DNA from: an uncultured Eubacteriales bacterium
GTDB taxonomy: Bacteria; Bacillota; Clostridia; Oscillospirales; Oscillospiraceae
NCBI GenBank assembly: GCA_900556935.1
Contig: USQL01000032.1
Location: 1-22,988, forward strand
Reading direction: 5' to 3'
DNA length: 22,988 nucleotides
The notes below the pieces were generated by a model. The model was not told the origin of the DNA. It saw nothing but the letters and a program-made list of their open reading frames with translations, and searched no databases. Positions 15,374 through 21,207 of this stretch are shown piece by piece (the first letter of the stretch is position 1; each line of letters opens with the position of its first letter). A program made the position numbers and the translations under genes.

Positions 15374-15426
15374 ACATTACCATCTATCGCCCCGGTTGTC
15401 AACCAAATATTTTTGATAGTTTACAA
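15374..15426 (-). promoter_or_regulatory. birA promoter with overlapping BirA-like operator
   Basis: On the minus strand, TTGACA (15402-15397), a 17-bp spacer, then TAATGT (15379-15374) with an extended -10 TG. A dyad TTGTAAAC (15426-15419), 15 bp, GTTGACAA (15403-15396) covers the -35 box. Its half-sites match the BirA consensus TTGTAAAC/GTTTACAA with one mismatch. The spacing is one to two bases shorter than that usually given for Firmicutes. Charged BirA bound here would block RNA polymerase. Confidence 0.72.
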
Positions 15427-15433
15427 TCCAGGC

Positions 15434-15464
15434 AAACAAAAACCGCCCCGGATATCCGGGGCGG
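15434..15464 (-). terminator. Terminator of the 21-residue peptide gene
   Basis: A perfect palindromic stem CCGCCCCGGAT/ATCCGGGGCGG (15464-15443 on the minus strand) is followed by TTTTTGTTTG. It begins 12 nt after the peptide stop codon and ends just before the birA operator, so it isolates the peptide transcript from birA. Confidence 0.9.
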
Positions 15465-15476
15465 AAAAGTTATTTT

Positions 15477-15542
15477 TTAGCAGCCGAAGCCGCCGATCTG
15501 GCAAAGAATCTGCCAGATGGTGCAGAAATTGAACCGCATCAT
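15477..15542 (-). CDS. Unrecognised 21-residue cysteine-containing peptide
   Basis: A complete miniature gene: promoter at 15585-15613, a 36-nt leader, GGGAGG 5 nt before tandem ATG codons, 21 codons, TAA, then a strong terminator. The peptide begins MMRFNF, has the core FCTIWQILC (6-14) and ends GGFGC. Its three Cys fall at 7, 14 and 21, exactly seven apart. It is hydrophobic, with one Arg as its only charged side chain, and could insert in a membrane or be a precursor. The coding sequence contains an 8-bp inverted repeat (ATCTGGCA/TGCCAGAT, 15496-15518). I do not recognise a family. It might instead be a leader ORF, but nothing is read through after the terminator. A start at the second Met would give 20 residues. 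Confidence 0.65.
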   Translation of the reverse strand: MMRFNFCTIWQILCQIGGFGC

Positions 15543-15584
15543 ACTAGCCTCCCTGTTGAAATTCTGTCTCGCGAGGACGGGAGT

Positions 15585-15613
15585 ATTGTAACCTATTTGT
15601 AACTATTTTGCAA
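15585..15613 (-). promoter_or_regulatory. Sigma-A promoter of the 21-residue peptide gene
   Basis: On the minus strand, TTGCAA (15613-15608), a 17-bp spacer, then TACAAT (15590-15585). It lies entirely after the stop codon of the NusG-domain-II gene (15634), so the peptide has its own promoter rather than relying on read-through. Confidence 0.75.
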
Positions 15614-15633
15614 GCTGTAAATCCTGGAAATTC

Positions 15634-15993
15634 TCAGCCCGCCAGGCCGTCCACACCGCCGTCCTCCACAAAGCTCAGAATCAGCCCATTGGGCAGGCAC
15701 GCGATGGGCAAGCCGCTGTCGCACCAGCCCATGGCCATGCAGATATGGTCCGGGCAGCTGGCCTGGGTTACGGCCACCTTGCCATCCCGGACCTCAACCG
15801 TATTGGTGCCCCCGTTGCTGCCGGTAAAATGCAATGTCAGGTTTTTCCCCAAGTCCAGAACCTGCACCACCTGGCCGTCCTGGATGACCATTACCTGCCG
15901 TTCCGCCTCCCTGGGCCGCAGCAGCCACAGCCCCGCCCCCAGCGACACCGCCAGCAGAAAAATCACGATTCCAATCCAATATTTTGTCTTCAT
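15634..15993 (-). CDS. NusG domain II-containing membrane-anchored protein
   Basis: The ATG at 15993 (AAGGAG 6 nt upstream) gives 119 residues. A longer frame to 16077 is rejected because the promoter at 16019-16047 starts transcription near 16012, inside it. One N-terminal membrane helix (about 5-25) anchors an extracytoplasmic domain of the NusG_II family, often found near RnfB/electron-transport or FMN-linked genes in Clostridia. The domain's C-terminal Cys cluster is visible: Cys80 and Cys85 in ASCPDHICM, Cys91, and Cys99 in PIACLPNGLIL. These could form disulfides or bind metal. Despite the name, there is no sign of transcription-elongation function. The gene is divergent from the SGNH hydrolase. 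Confidence 0.88.
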   Translation of the reverse strand: MKTKYWIGIVIFLLAVSLGAGLWLLRPREAERQVMVIQDGQVVQVLDLGKNLTLHFTGSNGGTNTVEVRDGKVAVTQASCPDHICMAMGWCDSGLPIACLPNGLILSFVEDGGVDGLAG

Positions 15994-16018
15994 AGCCCGC
16001 TCCTTGTCTCTTTTCTCT

Positions 16019-16047
16019 ACTATATCAATTCTTCCCCAAAAAGGCAA
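16019..16047 (-). promoter_or_regulatory. Sigma-A promoter of the NusG-II gene
   Basis: On the minus strand, TTGCCT (16047-16042), a 17-bp spacer, then TATAGT (16024-16019). The start near 16012 is about 19 nt before the ATG. Confidence 0.7.
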
Positions 16048-16058
16048 ATGGTTTTCTC

Positions 16059-16087
16059 TTGCTTTTCGGAGAAACACTGGCTATACT
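16059..16087 (+). promoter_or_regulatory. Sigma-A promoter of the SGNH hydrolase gene
   Basis: TTGCTT (16059-16064), a 17-bp spacer, then TATACT (16082-16087). The start near 16094 leaves a short leader containing AGGGAGG (16101-16107). The -35 boxes of this and the divergent promoter are only 11 bp apart. Confidence 0.72.
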
Positions 16088-16114
16088 GGAAGAAAAAAAC
16101 AGGGAGGTTACTCT

Positions 16115-16777
16115 ATGAAAAAGCATATTCTCTGCATCGGTGACTCCAACACCCACGGCTACTGCGCCGACCCCAACGACTGCGCCGACCACGGCATCCG
16201 CTTCAACGAGGACGAGCGCTGGACCTGCCGCCTGCAAAAGGCCCTGGGGGAGGACTACCTGGTAACCGAGGAGGGCCTTTCCGGCCGGACCACCGTCTTC
16301 ACAGATCCCATCAACGAAAACATGGCGGTGCTGCCCTATGTGTACGCGCTTCTCAAAAGCCACGAGTACATCGACCTTCTGATTATCATGCTGGGCACCA
16401 ACGATTCCAAGCAGCGGATGAACACCACCCCCTTCGTGGTCGGCAAGGGCATGGAGCGGCTGGTGCGCAAGGCCCTGACCGTGGACTGCTGGCAGCCGGG
16501 GAAGAAGCCGGAGGTGCTGATCATTGCCCCGCCTCCCATTGGCAAGGGGGTAGAGACCTCCGACGTGGCCGACGAAATGGGCAAGGGGGCCGTGGAGACC
16601 TCCCAGGAGCTTGCCAAATACTACGCCGCCACGGCAGAGCTCTTGGGCGTTCATTTCCTGGACGCTTCCTTCTGCCAGTTTAACCAGGTGGACTACATGC
16701 ACCTGACAAACCGGGGCCACGCCCAGCTGGCAGAACGGCTTGCGCTTTTGGTGCCGGAGATTTTGGCGGAGGCGTAA
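16115..16777 (+). CDS. SGNH/GDSL-family hydrolase
   Basis: This is a 220-residue cytoplasmic-looking esterase or acylhydrolase with no signal peptide. The four SGNH blocks are visible: nucleophile Ser11 in IGDSNTHG, the Gly of GLSGRT (54-59), Asn96 in LGTNDSK, and the Asp193-xx-His196 pair in VDYMHLTNRGH. The GDSN (rather than GDSL) block and GTND give it the look of arylesterase/acetylxylan-esterase-like members. The substrate is unknown. The ATG at 16115 is chosen because it follows AGGGAGG and the promoter at 16059-16087; the frame is open far upstream, but only as antisense to the NusG-II gene. It is monocistronic as far as can be seen. Confidence 0.92.
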   Translation: MKKHILCIGDSNTHGYCADPNDCADHGIRFNEDERWTCRLQKALGEDYLVTEEGLSGRTTVFTDPINENMAVLPYVYALLKSHEYIDLLIIMLGTNDSKQRMNTTPFVVGKGMERLVRKALTVDCWQPGKKPEVLIIAPPPIGKGVETSDVADEMGKGAVETSQELAKYYAATAELLGVHFLDASFCQFNQVDYMHLTNRGHAQLAERLALLVPEILAEA

Positions 16778-16801
16778 GGTTTTTCACAAAAACTTCGCTT
16801 T

Positions 16802-16846
16802 TTGTCGAACTTTGTCATATTCTTGTCATACTCCCCTGTGTATGAT
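16802..16846 (+). promoter_or_regulatory. DUF975 promoter with TTGTCAT tandem boxes
   Basis: TTGTCAT occurs at 16812-16818 and 16823-16829, an 11-bp period with a 4-base ATTC spacer, and a weaker TTGTCGA lies at 16802-16808. A -10, TATGAT (16841-16846), follows 11 bp after the last box, and no good -35 is present. The 7+4+7 layout and position resemble sites for OmpR/PhoB-family activators. Confidence 0.5.
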
Positions 16847-16859
16847 GGGGGTGTACATC

Positions 16860-16892
16860 AGGAGGCACGAAAAGTACGGACGGCCGCCTCCT
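16860..16892 (+). promoter_or_regulatory. Leader hairpin before the DUF975 gene
   Basis: AGGAGGC (16860-16866) pairs with GCCTCCT (16886-16892) around a 19-base loop, in the leader about 35 nt before the ATG. The left arm is itself a perfect Shine-Dalgarno-like sequence with no suitable start codon. There is no T-run, so it is not a terminator. It may affect mRNA stability or translation. Confidence 0.3.
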
Positions 16893-16926
16893 AAGAAACA
16901 GCTTTAAGAAAGTTGAGGTAACGATT

Positions 16927-17625
16927 ATGTGGACTAGAAAAGAACTGAAGGATCGGGCAAAGGCCGGTCTGAAGCGGAACTATTGGAAGAGCGTCCTGGT
17001 TGCGCTGATCTTCAGCGCACTGTTCATCGGCTACACCAGCACCGCCAACAGCGGTGCCAGCACCGATGATGCCACCGGCTTCGCCGCGGTGACGGAAACC
17101 CTGGGCACCGGTGATTTGGCTGCCTTCTTCGCCCTGTTTGCCGGTGTCATGCTGGTGAGCGTTGTGATTGCCGCCGCCATCCGTATTTTCCTGATCAACC
17201 CCATGGAGGTTGGCATCGCCAAGTTCTTCTGCCACGCCAATGACGATGTTGCTTCCCTGTCCGACATTCTCGTGGGCTACAAGCAGAACTACATGGCCAA
17301 CGTGAAGACCCTGTTCCTGAAGAAGCTGTACGTCGCCCTGTGGAGCCTGCTGCTGGTTGTTCCCGGCATCATCAAGAGCCTGGAGTGCAGCATGGTGGAA
17401 TACCTGATCGCCGAAGACCCCACCCTGACCACCAAGGAAGCCCTGGCCAAGAGCAAGGCCATGATGCAGGGCCACAAGTGGAACGCCTTCGTGCTGCAGC
17501 TGAGCTTCCTCGGCTGGGATATTCTGTCCGGCCTGACCCTGGGCCTGCTGAACGTCTTCTACGTCGCTCCCTACAAGATGCTGACCGATGCCGCTCTGTA
17601 CCAGAAGCTGAAGACCAACGCCTGA
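16927..17625 (+). CDS. DUF975 family integral membrane protein
   Basis: This 232-residue protein belongs to DUF975, Firmicute membrane proteins of unknown function. The N-terminal family signature is clear: MWTRKELKDRAKAGLKRNYW leading into the first helix. The later element ALAKSKAMMQGHKWN matches the family's conserved 'S-x-x-M-M-x-G-x-K' segment. About five membrane segments are visible (roughly 22-38, 62-92, 136-152, 190-212). A polar Ser/Thr/Ala loop (about 39-60) lies between the first two. TGAGGT precedes the ATG by 8 nt. It is expressed alone, between the tandem-box promoter at 16802-16846 and the terminator at 17650-17694. If the boxes are genuine, it is controlled by a two-component system. 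Confidence 0.88.
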   Translation: MWTRKELKDRAKAGLKRNYWKSVLVALIFSALFIGYTSTANSGASTDDATGFAAVTETLGTGDLAAFFALFAGVMLVSVVIAAAIRIFLINPMEVGIAKFFCHANDDVASLSDILVGYKQNYMANVKTLFLKKLYVALWSLLLVVPGIIKSLECSMVEYLIAEDPTLTTKEALAKSKAMMQGHKWNAFVLQLSFLGWDILSGLTLGLLNVFYVAPYKMLTDAALYQKLKTNA

Positions 17626-17649
17626 TTTTTCCAAACAACTCCAAAAACG

Positions 17650-17694
17650 CCGGGACCGGTTCGAAGCACACTTCAAACCGGCCCCGGTTTTTAT
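17650..17694. terminator. Bidirectional terminator, DUF975 / chrA operon
   Basis: An imperfect long stem (about CCGGGACCGGTTCGAAG at 17651-17667 with CTTCAAACCGGCCCCGG at 17671-17687, loop CAC) is followed on the + strand by TTTTTATTT and on the minus strand by CGTTTTTGG. It can end both convergent units. Confidence 0.85.
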
Positions 17695-17751
17695 TTCACT
17701 GTCTCACATAGAGGGAGCATATCAAACGTGCGGCATTGCCTTTTTATAAAG

Positions 17752-18315
17752 CTATACAAAGCTATAGAGAATCACGCCCGCCAGGGCGGCACCGGCCATG
17801 ACCTTGATGGGGCTTGGCTTCCATTTGCGCAGGACGAAGAAGGCACCCAGGAAGATAATGAAGGCGATGAAATCCAGGCTTCCCAGGTCCGCCGGGAGGG
17901 TCCGCTGGCCGTAGAGGGCCAGAATCAGCAGGGAGATACCCGCGGAGGCAATCATGGCGATGACCGCCGGGCGAAGACCCGCCAGAATGCCCTGGACGAT
18001 GCTCAGGCCCCGGAAGCGGTAATACACATAGGCCAGAGCCATGACGATGACGCAGGAGGGGAAGATGCAGCCAATGGTGGCAATCAGCGCCCCCGGAAGG
18101 CCCGCTACCTGGATGCCCACAAAGGTGGCCGCGTTCAGGGCAATGGGGCCGGGGGTCATCTCCGCGATGGCCATAATGTCCGCAAAGCCCGTCATCGTCA
18201 GCCAGGGGTGGATATCCACCACCTGATTCTGAATCAGGGGCATGGCCGCGTAGCCGCCGCCGATACTGAACAGACCCACCTGGAAAAAGCTCCAAAACAG
18301 CTCCAGATAAATCAT
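17752..18315 (-). CDS. chrA: ChrA-type chromate transporter, second short subunit
   Basis: This 187-residue membrane protein forms one half of a split (short-chain) CHR-family transporter. The family motifs GLFSIGGGYAAMPLIQ (near 14-29), ADIMAIAEMTPGPIALNAATF and GxxxALIATIGCIFPS are present. The ATG at 18315 overlaps the stop of the first subunit by 4 bp (ATGA). A longer frame to 18453 is antisense-like in composition and lies inside the upstream gene. CHR proteins are named for chromate efflux, but their true substrate in anaerobes is often unknown. Here they end an operon of sugar-phosphate and LarA-like enzymes, so an organic anion is a fair alternative. The terminator at 17650-17694 follows. 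Confidence 0.9.
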   Translation of the reverse strand: MIYLELFWSFFQVGLFSIGGGYAAMPLIQNQVVDIHPWLTMTGFADIMAIAEMTPGPIALNAATFVGIQVAGLPGALIATIGCIFPSCVIVMALAYVYYRFRGLSIVQGILAGLRPAVIAMIASAGISLLILALYGQRTLPADLGSLDFIAFIIFLGAFFVLRKWKPSPIKVMAGAALAGVILYSFV

Positions 18316-18878
18316 TTCTTCTCCCCCCTCTTCTGCAGATACAGGGTATCCAGCGCGCCAATCACGCCGCAGACCAGGATGATGAGAATGATGTTCACGG
18401 AGAAGAACCGGGTGGCCACAAAGGCGGCCAGCATCACGGCGATGGGCAGCCATCGCTTCTTTTTGAGGATGGGGGCGGCCATATTGATAACCACGTCAAA
18501 AATCACCGCTGCCACACCGGCCAGCATACCGGCCATGGCCATGCTCACGTATTTGTTATCCCGGAAGGCCTGGTAGAACGCCGAGATAATGGAAATGATA
18601 ATCAGCGGCGGCAGCGCGGCCCCCACCACCGTCACCAGCGCCCCGGGGATGCCGCCCACATGGTAGCCCACCAAAATGGACGCGTTGATGGCGATGGAGC
18701 CGGGGCTGGACTGGGCGATGGCCGTCAGGTCCAGCATTTCCTCCTCCTCAATCCAGTGGAGCTCCTCCACAAAGCGCTTGCGCATCAGGGGGATGATTAC
18801 GAAGCCGCCCCCGAAGGTGCAGGCGCTGAGCTTGAAGGTGGAGAGGAACAGCTGCCAATACTTGTTTCGTTTGTCCAA
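18312..18878 (-). CDS. chrA: ChrA-type chromate transporter, first short subunit
   Basis: This 188-residue partner of the split CHR transporter has the opening FKLSACTFGGGFVIIPLMRKR (near 15-35), then LTAIAQSSPGSIAINASILVG, the PG-containing core repeat of the family, and four or five further hydrophobic stretches. Paired short CHR proteins are thought to assemble with opposite topology into one carrier. The start is TTG at 18878, supported by AGGAGG eight bases upstream and a good family fit at MDKRNKYWQLF. It follows the LarA-like gene by 15 nt, and its stop overlaps the second subunit's start, so the pair is translationally coupled. Confidence 0.9.
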   Translation of the reverse strand: MDKRNKYWQLFLSTFKLSACTFGGGFVIIPLMRKRFVEELHWIEEEEMLDLTAIAQSSPGSIAINASILVGYHVGGIPGALVTVVGAALPPLIIISIISAFYQAFRDNKYVSMAMAGMLAGVAAVIFDVVINMAAPILKKKRWLPIAVMLAAFVATRFFSVNIILIILVCGVIGALDTLYLQKRGEKK

Positions 18879-18893
18879 GGGGTCTGCCTCCTG

Positions 18894-20354
18894 TTAGACG
18901 TTGCTCAGGTCATCGTCCTTCATGCACAGGTGGACAGCGCCCAGCTTGAAGGTCTGGGGCAACGCCAGAATCCGGGGGTTGGGTCCTACATACTTCTTCA
19001 TGGCATCCTGGAGGGCCTCCTCGAAGGTGGCCCGGGTCTTGAGGCCCATGCCTCTGGCGATGCCGGGCTCCTGGGCACCCACAATGTAGATGGCGGAGGT
19101 GTTCATCTCCGCAATATGGCCGCAGCTCATCATGGAGAAGCCATGGAAGGGATGGAAGGCGTTGGCGAAGCGATACTTGCGGATATACTCCTGATTGGTG
19201 GCAAAGTACTCGCCGTAGCGGTTCATATCCGCCAGGGTGTTCATATGGTCATGCTGGAACATTTCGTACAGCTCCCGCAGATAGGGCCAGCGCTCGTCGT
19301 GGAAATAGCCGTTGCAGATGGAGGAGCAGATGATCACGCAGTTATCCTTCATCACCCGCTTGTGGCGAATCACCTGGGCGGACAGGGCCTGCATCATCTG
19401 GATGGGGTTGGTGCCCATGCCGTCGCCGTAATGGAAATTCTGGGGCATGCCGAAGACCATGACATCGTACTTCTCCTCGGCAAAGGGCACGTAGGTCCGC
19501 TTGTTGGCGATTTTCCAGCTCTCGGGCATCATCACCGCGGCATAGCCGGAGTAGATGGCAATCTGGCGGGAGTAGGTATCCAGCACCGCGTCGCAGCAGA
19601 AGAAGGGATGGCCCATCTTCTCCTCCATGTACATGCCGATTTCGTCGAACTTGGTCCGCATCAGGCTGTGGCCGGAGACCGGAGTGAAGTCCTCCCGGTG
19701 CATGACCTTGGGCACATGGTGGGAGGCGATGCTCCGCCAATGGGTGATGCCCGTGGAGCAGTGCTTGTAGCCGCCGGAGTAGCCGCCATAGGGGTTGCCC
19801 TGGACGTGGCCGATGAGGATGGGAATGTCACAGTCGAAGACATACTTGTTCATGAGCACCGGGTCGCCCCGCTTGGTGGTGCCCAGGTCCACCATATGCT
19901 CCGGGTCCTCGGAATCGTGGCTGGTAATCTGGTTGGTCCAGTAGAACTCGTTAAAGAGCTTCTCCCCCAGAATCTGCCGCATCTCGCTCTCCGTGGAGCG
20001 GGGGTGCAGGCCGTTGGAAAACAGCAGCAGAATGTCCTCTTTGCGAACACCGCCGGCGTACAGCTCCTCCAGGCAGGCGGTAATGGAGACCTTCCGGTGG
20101 GCAGTGGGCTGGCAGCCGCCCTTGACGATATCGGGGATGACAATGACTGCGGTCTTGCCGGGAGCCGCCAGCTCCCGCAGGGGGGCCATGCCCATGGGAT
20201 GCCGCAGAGAATCCAGGGTGGCCTTGTACAGGCTGTCCCAGTCCTGGGGCAGGCACTCGGGGTCGGGAATGGTCTTGCCGGGGATAAAAATCTCCGTGCT
20301 GTCCGGAAGCTCCGCGGACATCAGCCCCTGGCCGTATTCAAAATCCAGTTTCAT
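18894..20354 (-). CDS. LarA-family (lactate racemase-like) protein, altered catalytic His
   Basis: This 486-residue protein is a homologue of LarA, the nickel-pincer-nucleotide racemase of 2-hydroxy acids. Visible landmarks are the N-terminal DUF2088 region (VIVIPDIVKGG, 71-80), His117 in SNGLHPRSTESE (LarA His108), HDSEDPEHMVDLG (146-158) and SGGYK with Lys197 (LarA Lys184, the cofactor attachment site). In LarA the second catalytic base, His174, lies ten residues before that Lys. Here the equivalent is Asn187 in GNPYGGYSGG. The usual DxTR near Asp72 reads DIVK. It may be an epimerase of another substrate, or use a different base. AAGGAG lies 9 nt upstream. It sits mid-operon between the isomerase and the ChrA pair. 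LarB/C/E cofactor genes are not in the window. Confidence 0.85.
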   Translation of the reverse strand: MKLDFEYGQGLMSAELPDSTEIFIPGKTIPDPECLPQDWDSLYKATLDSLRHPMGMAPLRELAAPGKTAVIVIPDIVKGGCQPTAHRKVSITACLEELYAGGVRKEDILLLFSNGLHPRSTESEMRQILGEKLFNEFYWTNQITSHDSEDPEHMVDLGTTKRGDPVLMNKYVFDCDIPILIGHVQGNPYGGYSGGYKHCSTGITHWRSIASHHVPKVMHREDFTPVSGHSLMRTKFDEIGMYMEEKMGHPFFCCDAVLDTYSRQIAIYSGYAAVMMPESWKIANKRTYVPFAEEKYDVMVFGMPQNFHYGDGMGTNPIQMMQALSAQVIRHKRVMKDNCVIICSSICNGYFHDERWPYLRELYEMFQHDHMNTLADMNRYGEYFATNQEYIRKYRFANAFHPFHGFSMMSCGHIAEMNTSAIYIVGAQEPGIARGMGLKTRATFEEALQDAMKKYVGPNPRILALPQTFKLGAVHLCMKDDDLSNV

Positions 20355-20366
20355 AAGTCGTTCTCC

Positions 20367-21203
20367 TTATTTTCCAAGATAGGTGCGGATGATTTCCAAA
20401 TATTCCTCGGGATAGAAGCCAATCTCCCCCTGGAACCGGGTCAGGGCGATGAGGCCGCCGTCGATTTCCGGGATGGAAGCCAGCATTTCGGCGTTGTCCA
20501 CCTTCAGGCCGCCGCCGTAGACCACGTCGCAGCCGCCGGTGACCTCCTTAACAAACCGAGCAACCTTGGTGATATACTCCTTGCCCGCCGGGGTCTTGCC
20601 AGGTCCAATGGACCAGATGGGCTCGTAGCCGATGACCACCTTGCTCTTGTCAACGCCAGCAAGGCCAATTTCCAGCTGCTCCCGCAGAACGGAATCCCAC
20701 TTGTCCAGCTCCGTGTCCTTTTCGCCGATGCAGTAGAGCACGGTCATGCCGTTTTCCACAGCCAGACGGATTTCCTGATTGAGCACCCGGTTCACGGCCT
20801 TGGTGTCCACCACCCCGGCTTCGGCAAGCAGGCCCATTTTGTCGTTGCGCTCCTCGCAGTGGCCGATGATGGCAGCCTTCACTCCGCAGGCCAGCATGGC
20901 CGACACCGGGCGGTTGGTGGTAAAAGCGCCGAAGTTTCCGCCCACGGCGGTATTCATCCGGTAGACGCTCTGGCAGCCGATCTGCACGGGGCTATCCTGG
21001 GTTCTCGCCGCCACGGCGCTTAAAAGATGGGCTTCCGGCAGGTACTGGACAAACTCCACTTCCTTCGGGTCGTACTTTTTTAGCTGTTCCTGGGTGTTTT
21101 TTACAATGAAGCCGCCCCACTCCTGCATGGGGGCAATCCGGTTCACGCCGCCGTAGCTCACGGGCACGTCAAACCGCTTCAGGTTCAGAAAAATATGTTT
21201 CAT
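20367..21203 (-). CDS. Triose-phosphate isomerase family, divergent paralogue
   Basis: This is a 278-residue TIM-barrel isomerase. Catalytic residues are kept: Asn7 and Lys9 in FLNLKRF, His115 in IGHCEER (Cys in place of the usual Ser after His) and Glu194 in GYEPIWSIGPGKTPAG, the flexible loop 6. The phosphate-binding parts differ: YGGGLK (229-234) for YGGSVK, and GLIALTRF (250-257) for the usual G-x-LVGGASL. It is about 25 residues longer than classical TpiA, with an extra segment near 17-50. It could be a second triose isomerase or act on another ketose phosphate, as the erythritol-pathway paralogues do. It is 4 nt from the PFK stop, with GAGG inside the end of that gene. Confidence 0.85.
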   Translation of the reverse strand: MKHIFLNLKRFDVPVSYGGVNRIAPMQEWGGFIVKNTQEQLKKYDPKEVEFVQYLPEAHLLSAVAARTQDSPVQIGCQSVYRMNTAVGGNFGAFTTNRPVSAMLACGVKAAIIGHCEERNDKMGLLAEAGVVDTKAVNRVLNQEIRLAVENGMTVLYCIGEKDTELDKWDSVLREQLEIGLAGVDKSKVVIGYEPIWSIGPGKTPAGKEYITKVARFVKEVTGGCDVVYGGGLKVDNAEMLASIPEIDGGLIALTRFQGEIGFYPEEYLEIIRTYLGK

Positions 21204-21207
21204 AGCA

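Noticed and set aside
15434..15542. Transcription attenuator controlling birA
   Set aside because: The peptide-terminator layout resembles an attenuator, but birA has its own strong promoter downstream of the terminator and no antiterminator pairing was found.
15994..16077. Longer N-terminus for the NusG-II protein
   Set aside because: The predicted promoter (16019-16047) lies inside it, so it could not be transcribed from that promoter.
15608..16114. Upstream extension of the SGNH hydrolase frame
   Set aside because: It is antisense to the NusG-II gene and upstream of the promoter; the family begins at MKKHILCIGDS.
18660..21023. 787-codon + strand frame
   Set aside because: It runs antisense across larA-like, chrA and tpi-like genes, each with strong motifs and ribosome sites. 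It is Gly/His/Val-rich with no domain.
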